A stretch of DNA of 6,210 nucleotides, taken from NCBI GenBank assembly GCA_022424925.1, contig JAKMGM010000026.1:1-6210 (forward strand). The letters are read 5' to 3'. The first letter of the stretch is position 1. The number at the start of each line of letters is the position of its first letter. Shown here in pieces: positions 1 to 6,210 of this stretch. Below the pieces are notes generated by a model. The model searched no databases. It was not told the origin of the DNA and saw nothing but the letters and a program-made list of their open reading frames with translations. Made by a program: the position numbers and the translations under genes. This DNA is from Candidatus Poseidoniaceae archaeon. Its GTDB lineage: Archaea; Thermoplasmatota; Poseidoniia; Poseidoniales; Poseidoniaceae.

Positions 1-1
1 C

Positions 2-3000
2 TACTACACCATGCTTTCACCCGACTTGAGCACTGGCGCAGTCATCACCAATTTTGATGACACGCTGCTAACGCCGATTATCGGACACAAAGGCCACCCA
101 GACGTGGTTGTTGACGCAAACGACTACGTTCAAATTGCTTGGGACGATACTCGAGGCGGTAAGGTCGAACTCAGCTTTGTTGTCGATACTTCTGGTTCGA
201 TGTATTCCGAATGGGCCGACATTTGCACCGTTGTCTATGGCGGAAACTTCGCATCGGGCGGATACTTCCAAGGCATCAAACCGATGCTCGAAACTGCAAA
301 CATGACGGTCTACGAGACCATTTACGGTCTTGGAAACACACTACCCGGTGCTGCCAACTCAGGCAACTGCGCTGGTAAGAACCAAAACGCTGGCCCAAGG
401 GCTACTCCACTGGGACAAACCCCTGGTGATGATTCAGGCGGCATTCGAAAACTTCCGGGAACGGTCTACAACGGCAACACATATTCTGGCTACTCCGGTG
501 AAGATTGGGGTCCAGGTTCAAACTGGGCTTGCCTCTCTTGGAAAGACGCACAAGGCAACGTTCCTGGAAACCCTCCGACACAGGACGATCACCGATGGAA
601 CCCAAATGCAACAAAGATTGTCATTCCAGTCTCCGATGAAGGTCCAAAAGACGGCGATCCATCGCAACAAGCAGATGACCTCACTTCTATCGAAGAGGCT
701 CACGACAACTGCATCAACGCAGGCGTCATCCCGGTCGGTCTTTACGGCCAATCCTATGGTGGAGCAGGTAACATCCAATCTCACTTCATGGACCTTGTAC
801 AATGCCCCAACAGTATCGTTTCAACACAGACACGAAACTGTCCAGGTAACACGCTACGAAGCTCAGACGCAGGTGGACAAGCCTACGAATTCCCATCCGG
901 AACCAGCGGAAACAACGCTATGGCTCTTCTCGTCGAAGCAATGGTCTACATCTCAACCAACAACTCCCGTGAAATCTACATGTCGGTTCTCGACCCCTAC
1001 GGCAAAATGAACAACGACCCTACCTGGACACCAGGTGCTCCAGGACACTCGGTAGTTAACGGCGGATATGTCGAAGACACCGGCCCAGGCGCAGACGGAC
1101 ATCTCGTGGTTGTCAACGACACACGTGTCACCATTGACGATGCTTACTCGTTCCACCCTTCAATCGGTGTCGACATGCAAGGCAACACACACATTGCTTG
1201 GATGGACGGTCGTAATTATGGATTTGAGAAAGGCGTCAACTACGAGGTGTTCTACACCAAACTCCGCCTCCAAGGTGCTGGTGTTTGGGACGGGGCTGAT
1301 GAAGGTCTGTCCACCTACGCCATCAAGAAGATTCAAGACACACCGATTTCCAATGTTGAAGGAAACGGTGGAATACCAGGCAACCGACCGTTCGGTGGCA
1401 ACTCCGTATTCCCAGCTCTTCTCACCGATGACCAAAACAACGTTCACATCGCTTGGGTTGACTCTGGAAACGCTACCGCTGATGAAGAAATCATCTACAC
1501 TCGACTGAATTCAACCGACCGCACAGGCGATGGTATCACTGCGCTTGACCCTTGGGAAAATGTACCAGTCTCCTCGTGGGCAAGTAACAAACTTGGCCCG
1601 AATTCTGGTAGCCAACCGAGTATAGGTATGCCGCCAGCGTTCTCGAATGACCTCGGTAGTGGGGCGCACATTGCCTGGTCAGACACCAATAAGTGCAGCG
1701 AGGAAGCGAACAACAATCGATTTACGATTTGTTACTCACACGTACTCACTGGCCAAGTCGATGTCGAGTTCCAACCTGGTGAAACATTTTATCACGTAAT
1801 TGAACCCGGACAACAGACCATCTACAACATGTCGATGAACAACTCGACACCAGGTCCGAAAGACCTCGTAGCCGACACTTACGGTCTCGAGATTTCCGGC
1901 GTTCCACAAAACTGGACGGCAACACTGTTCTTCGCTGATAACCACACGTCAATTCTGCCTGAAACCGCCATTTATCTCGAAGGCGGTGAAGACATTCGTT
2001 TCTACATGCGTGTTCGCGCACCTTCAGTGTACCAAGCGGATGCTGACCAGATTGCCGACATATCAGTAACGGCGAAGTCGTACAAGGACCCTGCAATTCA
2101 ATCGGACCTCGTCACTCGAACGCTTATGGACGTTGTACACGGCATAAATCTGGACACTTCACACAGCATGGCCGACGTGGAACAGGGTCAAACAGCGATT
2201 TTCTCAATCACCATTACCAACACTGGTAACGTGAACGACGAATTCATCTTTTGGGACCCATATACCCTCGAGGGCCGTCAAGAATGGCTGCTTCAATTTG
2301 GCTGGACAGTTAACTTCCCGACCAGTGTAGAGTTGGATCCCGGACAATCGGTGACGAAGAATTTGGAAGTCTTTGTCCCAACATCAGAAGACCCCGGCGC
2401 CTTTGTGATTTATCTCAAGGGCTGGTCAGCAGGTGAGCCAATCAAGTCGATTGAAAAGGGAACTTACGACGTGCTTGAACTCGGTGTTTTCGTTTCGATT
2501 CGTTCGACTGGAAACATCGTCATGGAACTTTTCGATACCAGCGAGTATGTAGATCCGGGCGAATGTGCAACATACCCAGTTGACGTAACCAAGAACTTCG
2601 ATTCTGGAAAATTAGTCTTTGTAACTCCGGGTGCTCCTGCAGCGAAGCCAGACACCATCTCGATGGATGCATGGAGAGAAGACAATTGGGTACTCAATGT
2701 TGACTTCTCCAACGCACCGGGCGGAAATTCCGTCGATCTCAGTGAACCTCGAGACTGGAACATTCCACCAGGAGCTGAATTTGTCACGTACGAGGTGAGT
2801 GTTGAGGTCTGCGCACCTACGAAGGCGTCGGCAGGTCTTGGCCCAGCAGTGATTATCAAGGCATATTTGGATGGCTATCCACGCATTTCAGCATCGAAGA
2901 TTCTGTCGACGAATGTCAACCACGTATACCAGTTGACTGCAAGTGCAGATATCGCTGACGAAGACATGATTACTCTGGATGGGCAAGAAGTTCTTCCAGT

Positions 3001-4504
3001 GAATCCAGGTCAGCAAGTCGTTCTACCGACCACGGTCACCAACCTTGGTAACGGCCCTGACCGTTTCGATTACCGACTCGCTCGAGTGACTGACCCTGCA
3101 GGCGTCGACGTCATTTGGGACATCGAAGTGCCGCGGGACAGTCTTGATGAACTTTCAAGAGATACCAATCAACTGTTCGATGTAACCATGAACGTTCCAG
3201 ACCAGGTTGAGGCCGGTGTTTACACCGTGGTGTTCCAGACCTTCTCTGAAGAGTCCTACCCTGATGCGAGCGGTCGATTGACTCGTCTTCGATTCACGCA
3301 AGCCATGCCAGTGTATGTTCAAGAATTCTACGACATGCAGATCAGCATGGATTCAACTGTCGACAACGCCGTGAAGACCTCGGCACCCGGAAGGATTGTC
3401 AGTTTCGCCCTGAACATCACCAACAACGGCAACGTACAAGATTGGCCAACGCTCAACAACCACACGACCAACGTCGACGGCGACACTCAAATCATGAAGG
3501 AATTACCCGGAATGGGTTCGTTGTCAGAGTGGTCAGTTGAATGGCGACTTGTGAAGCAAATCGGAACCGACTTGACCACAGAAGAGGCGTGTGAAACGGT
3601 TGCTTCAGTCGAAAGCCTGAACGGCGATGAAGACGCAGCAATTGACCCAACCGTGGCCTTTGCCGATCTATCAGATCGCTGCGTATATCTCGAATCGGAA
3701 GATAGATACTTCATGCCGATGATGGAAGCGTACACAACCTTGCCTGTTGTTGCAATTGTGAACATTGACCCGTCAGCAGAATTACGAACCCGTCCGATTG
3801 GATTGAAGGTCGTCTCCAAGATGGGCAACATGCTCGAAGGTGGAGACCATGATGACTCGCCATCGTGGGCTGCTGAAAGCCTCGATACAAACGAGTTCAT
3901 CGTGACATTGCGATTGCGGGCCCCGAACTTGGTTATTTCCGAAGTGAGTGTTTCAGATGACACAGCCGATGTCGATTCAACCATCCCAATTCGTGTTGTT
4001 CTCCAAAACGATGGTAACACGCATGCGACAGATATCGAAATCGTTCTTTGTGAATACAAGGATGCTTCCGATCAGGACACGATTAACGACATCAAGAAGA
4101 ACGGGTGTGACGACGAGAGTATTGTGATGCGACAAGTCATCGGCGCACTTCTTGCACCGGATGACACAGAAGATTACAAGGAAATCGAATTGGTTCTCCT
4201 GTATCCTGTCTCTGCTGGAAGTCACGGTGTGTATGTTGTCGTTGACCCATTGAACGAAATCGTTGAGTCAACAGAAAATGACAACGTCAAGGCTGTTGAA
4301 CAAGAGCTCAAATCTTCAGGCGGTATTCTCGATGTGGCTGGTGAAGTGGTCGGTAAGACTGCATTGCCATTTGCTGTTATACTGCTTACCATTGCGTTGT
4401 TCGGCGTCGTGTTCCTCGTTGGACGCGGACGCCGACAAGATGTCTTGGACCGTAAGGCTGAGCAATCTTCACTTGTGTCTGTTTTGGCAGGCGCTGAAGA
4501 CTGA
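2..4504 (+). CDS. Giant cell-surface protein: VWA domain within propeller-like repeats, Ig-like stalk, CARDB domain, C-terminal membrane anchor (5' partial)
   Basis: Residues are numbered from the ATG at 11. That ATG is probably internal: the frame is open to the left edge (Tyr-Tyr-Thr), matching the closing strand of the later repeats, and no signal peptide follows. Order: repeats at about 1-579 with motif (H/Q)IAW.D; a VWA domain at about 51-318 with MIDAS-like DTSGSM (59-64), a Thr-rich segment near 131-137 and PVSDEGP (206-212); beta-sandwich domains at about 580-1303 with N-x-G-N turns; a CARDB domain at about 1304-1430, ending in VVVDPLNEIVESTENDN; one transmembrane helix at about 1451-1470; then RGRR and a short cytoplasmic tail. 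All 14 cysteines precede the helix and group as 6+2+2+2+2, suggesting disulfides. Several N-x-S/T sequons are present. By family knowledge, VWA MIDAS sites bind a divalent metal and a ligand, while Ig-like and CARDB modules form stalks or bind partners. Adhesion or polymer binding is inferred; the ligand is unknown. The stop is TGA at 4502-4504. Confidence 0.9.
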   Translation, partial: YYTMLSPDLSTGAVITNFDDTLLTPIIGHKGHPDVVVDANDYVQIAWDDTRGGKVELSFVVDTSGSMYSEWADICTVVYGGNFASGGYFQGIKPMLETANMTVYETIYGLGNTLPGAANSGNCAGKNQNAGPRATPLGQTPGDDSGGIRKLPGTVYNGNTYSGYSGEDWGPGSNWACLSWKDAQGNVPGNPPTQDDHRWNPNATKIVIPVSDEGPKDGDPSQQADDLTSIEEAHDNCINAGVIPVGLYGQSYGGAGNIQSHFMDLVQCPNSIVSTQTRNCPGNTLRSSDAGGQAYEFPSGTSGNNAMALLVEAMVYISTNNSREIYMSVLDPYGKMNNDPTWTPGAPGHSVVNGGYVEDTGPGADGHLVVVNDTRVTIDDAYSFHPSIGVDMQGNTHIAWMDGRNYGFEKGVNYEVFYTKLRLQGAGVWDGADEGLSTYAIKKIQDTPISNVEGNGGIPGNRPFGGNSVFPALLTDDQNNVHIAWVDSGNATADEEIIYTRLNSTDRTGDGITALDPWENVPVSSWASNKLGPNSGSQPSIGMPPAFSNDLGSGAHIAWSDTNKCSEEANNNRFTICYSHVLTGQVDVEFQPGETFYHVIEPGQQTIYNMSMNNSTPGPKDLVADTYGLEISGVPQNWTATLFFADNHTSILPETAIYLEGGEDIRFYMRVRAPSVYQADADQIADISVTAKSYKDPAIQSDLVTRTLMDVVHGINLDTSHSMADVEQGQTAIFSITITNTGNVNDEFIFWDPYTLEGRQEWLLQFGWTVNFPTSVELDPGQSVTKNLEVFVPTSEDPGAFVIYLKGWSAGEPIKSIEKGTYDVLELGVFVSIRSTGNIVMELFDTSEYVDPGECATYPVDVTKNFDSGKLVFVTPGAPAAKPDTISMDAWREDNWVLNVDFSNAPGGNSVDLSEPRDWNIPPGAEFVTYEVSVEVCAPTKASAGLGPAVIIKAYLDGYPRISASKILSTNVNHVYQLTASADIADEDMITLDGQEVLPVNPGQQVVLPTTVTNLGNGPDRFDYRLARVTDPAGVDVIWDIEVPRDSLDELSRDTNQLFDVTMNVPDQVEAGVYTVVFQTFSEESYPDASGRLTRLRFTQAMPVYVQEFYDMQISMDSTVDNAVKTSAPGRIVSFALNITNNGNVQDWPTLNNHTTNVDGDTQIMKELPGMGSLSEWSVEWRLVKQIGTDLTTEEACETVASVESLNGDEDAAIDPTVAFADLSDRCVYLESEDRYFMPMMEAYTTLPVVAIVNIDPSAELRTRPIGLKVVSKMGNMLEGGDHDDSPSWAAESLDTNEFIVTLRLRAPNLVISEVSVSDDTADVDSTIPIRVVLQNDGNTHATDIEIVLCEYKDASDQDTINDIKKNGCDDESIVMRQVIGALLAPDDTEDYKEIELVLLYPVSAGSHGVYVVVDPLNEIVESTENDNVKAVEQELKSSGGILDVAGEVVGKTALPFAVILLTIALFGVVFLVGRGRRQDVLDRKAEQSSLVSVLAGAED
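92..1747 (+). repeat. Protein-level propeller-like repeats, one interrupted by the VWA domain
   Basis: At least four copies of a unit with a hydrophobic-Asp strand, a short turn, (H/Q)IAW-x-D and a closing strand of the type E-(I/V)-x-Y-(T/S)-x-(L/V). The IAW cores are at residues 42-44, 395-397, 480-482 and 554-556, numbered from the ATG at 11. The closing strands are EIYMSVL (321-327), EVFYTKL (412-418), EIIYTRL (493-499) and ICYSHVL (573-579). The three residues before the ATG plus Met-Leu (YYTML) look like the closing strand of yet another copy, so the array starts outside the window. The pattern recalls sialidase-like beta-propeller blades, but the strict Asp-box (S-x-D-x-G-x-T-W) is absent, so the fold is inferred. 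Confidence 0.6.
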
Positions 4505-4527
4505 TATCGATACAGATAATGACGGTT

Positions 4528-5292
4528 TCACTTCTTCCCTTGTGGAAGAGAGCCGAGCCAGAACCGAAGGTTTGAGTTGTTGGGAACAGCAACGATTTGC
4601 CCCGCTCTGTCGGCGAGTTGACGTTCAAGCCTGTTCCTCACTTCATCGAGCAATGTGGCCATCTCTGTTTGTCCAAGTTGAAGTTCTCGTCGTAAATCGG
4701 CTAGGTCGAGTTTACGCTCCGGCGTTTCGATGAGACTGTGGACCATTGTTCGTTGCTCATAGACATCAAAATCCGACTCGACTCCTGCTGAAACCCGGTT
4801 ACGAATGTGCTGGTGCAGTGCGATGACTGCGTCACGCTGTGCATCAATTCCTTCAAGAATTTCATTGAGGTGTTGAATGTGCGCCATACCTTCTCCAACT
4901 GATATTTTCTTACGTCCACTCACCGATCGTACGACGTTTTCGGTCGAACTCGGTAGACGATTGGAAAGTCGCATTGGGCCACCAGGAGGCAGTTTGCGTT
5001 GTTCGCATTGAAACAAATCTGGACCCAGGTCGATACGTAACGAGAGTGCTTGTTGTACACTGTACAACGACCTGGGCGGCCCACCTTTCACGCTGTCCAC
5101 TTTGTTCTTGGTAACAAATCCATCTCGCTCGAGCAGTTTCAAATGCTTCTTGATGGCTTGATGGCTAACATCCAGTAATTTGGCCAATTGCATTGGGTAG
5201 TGCGGTTCTCGAACGAGGCGTTCAAGAATCCGCCTGCGTAGTTTGTTTTGTAGAAGGGTTAGGGCTATGTCTATGTCGACCACACTGCTCAA
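4528..5292 (-). CDS. ArsR-like winged-helix transcriptional regulator, archaeal type with long C-terminal helical region
   Basis: Predicted cytoplasmic DNA-binding protein of 254 residues with no membrane segment. The winged helix-turn-helix covers about residues 11-80: first helix ALTLLQNKLRRRILERL, then YPMQLAKLLDV, recognition helix SHQAIKKHLKLLERDGF, and a wing ending GGPPRSLYSV. The following segment, SLRIDLGPDLF (84-94), is reminiscent of archaeal ArsR-like proteins. Residues about 133-170 and 190-232 are rich in Leu, Glu and Arg and probably form helices for dimerisation. There is one cysteine (C96) and no CxC pair, so a classical metal-sensor role is not supported; the signal is unknown. 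The start is uncertain. The frame opens after a TGA at 5314-5316, and the candidates are TTG at 5292 or GTG at 5283, because the ATG at 5295-5297 is out of frame. The gene follows the two-helix membrane protein on the same strand after 91 bp and converges with the giant surface gene. Confidence 0.88.
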   Translation of the reverse strand: MSSVVDIDIALTLLQNKLRRRILERLVREPHYPMQLAKLLDVSHQAIKKHLKLLERDGFVTKNKVDSVKGGPPRSLYSVQQALSLRIDLGPDLFQCEQRKLPPGGPMRLSNRLPSSTENVVRSVSGRKKISVGEGMAHIQHLNEILEGIDAQRDAVIALHQHIRNRVSAGVESDFDVYEQRTMVHSLIETPERKLDLADLRRELQLGQTEMATLLDEVRNRLERQLADRAGQIVAVPNNSNLRFWLGSLPQGKK

Positions 5293-5315
5293 CTCATGGT
5301 TACCTAGACACCCTC

Positions 5316-5362
5316 ATGATTTGAATGCGTCGCTGTTCTATGCCAGTGGGGATGTCTTGAAT
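5316..5362. promoter_or_regulatory. Possible regulatory region with an imperfect direct repeat upstream of the ArsR-like gene
   Basis: In the 91-bp gap before the regulator there are two copies of an 11-base sequence differing at two positions: atgatttgaat at 5316-5326 and atgtcttgaat at 5352-5362, 36 bp apart start to start. ArsR-type regulators often control their own promoter, so this could be an operator pair. No convincing archaeal TATA box or BRE was seen in the gap. It may be chance. Confidence 0.2.
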
Positions 5363-5383
5363 CGTTGAGACGACCATGCCCTG

Positions 5384-5977
5384 TTAGCGTTGAAACCGTG
5401 CAATTGTCTTCTTGATGCCGCTGCTTCCGAGCGCAGCATAGCCTCCTAGCAATACTGCGAAAAGGATGTAGAGGGTAGCAGATACCTCAAGGGTCGCTTG
5501 ATACGACCATTCAACTTCAAACTGTTGTAGTGTTTGTGAATCATCGCCTCCGGCAACAAATCGGTATTCCCCGCTCGTTGCTTTCCATACGAATTCATTT
5601 CCGGAGGCTTCTCCACCGGCAACGAGATTGATACTCTGTTTACCGCATTCATAGTACGTTTCTTTCAGCTCACATTTCCCAGCTTCCGACGCTTCCGCTA
5701 TTCCAATCCATGCACCCTGCTTTTGCCATGCTACTGCGACTTCTACATTTAGGGCATCAATGGCTTTAGGCAACGAAAGTATGTCTTGCGACATTCCCCA
5801 GTAACATGTGACTTGATCCTCTTGTACAAAGGGTATGCCTTCCTCTACATCGCAAGGTGGCAGCATGGCTACTTCTGTTGCACCGTCTTCAACGGTGGGC
5901 GGGGGTAAGAGCGCTGGAGCAGCAAGAAGTAAGACGGATGCGATTCCCGCAACCCACCGGAACAGTGATTCGTTCAT
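5384..5977 (-). CDS. Small membrane protein with N- and C-terminal hydrophobic helices and a Cys-containing external domain, function unknown
   Basis: I do not recognise the family. ATG at 5977 is preferred over the in-frame TTG at 5983 because a GAGG motif lies 7 nt upstream of the ATG but only 1 nt from the TTG; this gives 197 residues. An N-terminal hydrophobic stretch (about 7-24, WVAGIASVLLLAAPALL) is a signal peptide or signal anchor. A second hydrophobic helix lies at about 165-185, followed by a short basic tail (KKTIARFQR), which predicts a cytoplasmic C-terminus. The region between holds four cysteines (42, 58, 102, 111), probably two disulfides, and looks beta-rich (for example VEVAVAWQKQ and YRFVAGG), so it should face outside the membrane. 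It starts 9 bp after the upstream gene's stop, suggesting co-transcription. A small accessory or partner of an envelope complex is possible, but there is no direct evidence. Confidence 0.85.
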   Translation of the reverse strand: MNESLFRWVAGIASVLLLAAPALLPPPTVEDGATEVAMLPPCDVEEGIPFVQEDQVTCYWGMSQDILSLPKAIDALNVEVAVAWQKQGAWIGIAEASEAGKCELKETYYECGKQSINLVAGGEASGNEFVWKATSGEYRFVAGGDDSQTLQQFEVEWSYQATLEVSATLYILFAVLLGGYAALGSSGIKKTIARFQR

Positions 5978-5984
5978 GTCCAAG

Positions 5985-5988
5985 CCTC
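5985..5988 (-). promoter_or_regulatory. Shine-Dalgarno site for the small membrane protein
   Basis: GAGG on the minus strand, 7 nt before the ATG at 5975-5977. It overlaps the TGA stop of the upstream reading frame (5987-5989). The spacing decides in favour of this ATG over the TTG six bases upstream. Confidence 0.6.
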
Positions 5989-6205
5989 ACATTTCGTCCC
6001 ATTCAGCCCAGTCCTTTGAATCGGTTTTCGTCTCAGGTTTGGGCGATTGTTTCCGAGTTGGAGTTGTAGCCTTTGTCGCAGTACCTGCATCGCCTCCCAT
6101 GTCCCAAACTGAGATTTGTTCTGTGTTCGCTTTCTTCACCTCGGCTCGAGGCTGTTTTTTGGGCGTCACAGCATCGGCTAATGGGTCTTCGACAGGGCGC
6201 GACAT
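5987..6205 (-). CDS. Short disordered protein, or C-terminal tail of a longer protein cut by the window edge
   Basis: At least 72 residues in frame, ending at TGA 5987-5989. The composition is Lys/Pro/Thr-rich in the middle (PKKQPR at 15-20, KQSPKPETK at 52-60), with an acidic, Trp-containing end (DSKDWAEWDEM). There is no hydrophobic core, so it is probably intrinsically disordered. The ATG at 6203-6205 is preceded only by AAGAA before the window ends, and the frame remains open (a GAA codon at 6206-6208). It is therefore unclear whether this is the true start or an internal methionine; a charged tail on a larger protein is equally or more likely. It lies 9 bp upstream of the two-helix membrane protein on the same strand and probably shares its transcript. 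No function can be assigned. Confidence 0.6.
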   Translation of the reverse strand: MSRPVEDPLADAVTPKKQPRAEVKKANTEQISVWDMGGDAGTATKATTPTRKQSPKPETKTDSKDWAEWDEM

Positions 6206-6210
6206 TTCTT

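Noticed and set aside
11..70. ATG at 11 as the true start with a signal peptide
   Set aside because: The following residues (MLSPDLSTGAVITNF) have no positively charged N-region or hydrophobic core, and the frame is open upstream.
330..1010. A 226-codon open frame on the plus strand in another frame of the giant gene
   Set aside because: It lies wholly inside the VWA and repeat coding region, has a low-complexity Thr/Gln/Ser/His composition typical of shifted reading, and shows no domain.
92..1747. Enzymatic sialidase identity for the repeats
   Set aside because: The repeats lack the strict Asp-box and no arginine triad is evident, so only a propeller-like scaffold is supported.
2464..2859. 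A 131-codon antisense open frame
   Set aside because: Shadow of the giant gene; Ser/Thr-rich with no domain or credible start context.
3487..4059. A 190-codon antisense open frame opposite the giant gene
   Set aside because: It is Ser/Thr/Arg-rich with no recognisable motif, and the plus strand here clearly encodes beta-sandwich and CARDB sequence.
4263..4733. A 156-codon plus-strand frame crossing the end of the giant gene and antisense to the regulator
   Set aside because: It overlaps the CARDB/anchor coding sequence and the regulator's coding strand, and its Cys/Trp/Leu-rich sequence has no plausible fold.
5857..6069. A 70-codon plus-strand frame opposite the small membrane protein
   Set aside because: Antisense to two better-supported minus-strand genes, with no domain or ribosome site.
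1..6210. tRNA or rRNA genes, CRISPR arrays, insertion sequences, attachment sites
   Set aside because: No cloverleaf-like segments, regularly spaced DNA repeats, transposase sequence or terminal inverted repeats were seen on either strand; coding regions occupy nearly all of the window.

Overview
The window most likely comes from an uncultivated marine archaeon, and the best guess is Marine Group II Euryarchaeota (Candidatus Poseidoniales). This is inferred from the kind of genes present: a giant surface protein joining a von Willebrand factor A (VWA) domain, propeller-like repeats, Ig-like domains and a CARDB domain on one C-terminal membrane anchor, beside an archaeal-type ArsR winged-helix regulator. 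No rRNA or other marker gene is present to confirm it. Base composition looks roughly balanced between GC and AT.

Layout. Plus strand, 2-4504: one very large gene, open at the left edge, encoding most of a cell-surface protein of at least 1500 residues. Minus strand, from right to left: the end of a short, probably disordered protein (5987-6205), a small protein with two predicted membrane segments and four extracytoplasmic cysteines (5384-5977), a 91-bp gap, and a 254-residue ArsR-like regulator (4528-5292). The giant gene and the regulator converge with 23 bp between their stop codons. No RNA genes, insertion sequences, CRISPR arrays or clear terminators were seen, and no stretch over 300 bp lacks a gene.

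How the genes may work together. The giant protein should be exported, presumably by a signal peptide encoded left of the window, and held by one C-terminal transmembrane helix. That exposes a metal-dependent VWA adhesion module and a stalk of beta-sandwich domains. The three minus-strand genes lie in the same direction; the first two are 9 bp apart and are probably co-transcribed. Whether the regulator controls them or the giant gene cannot be told from the sequence.

The most interesting structural point is that the VWA domain appears to sit inside one blade of a repeat domain rather than between domains. The start region of the regulator is also unusual: a well-placed Shine-Dalgarno sequence and ATG lie out of frame with the gene. 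Nothing in the window amounts to a clearly new defence, mobile or metabolic system.
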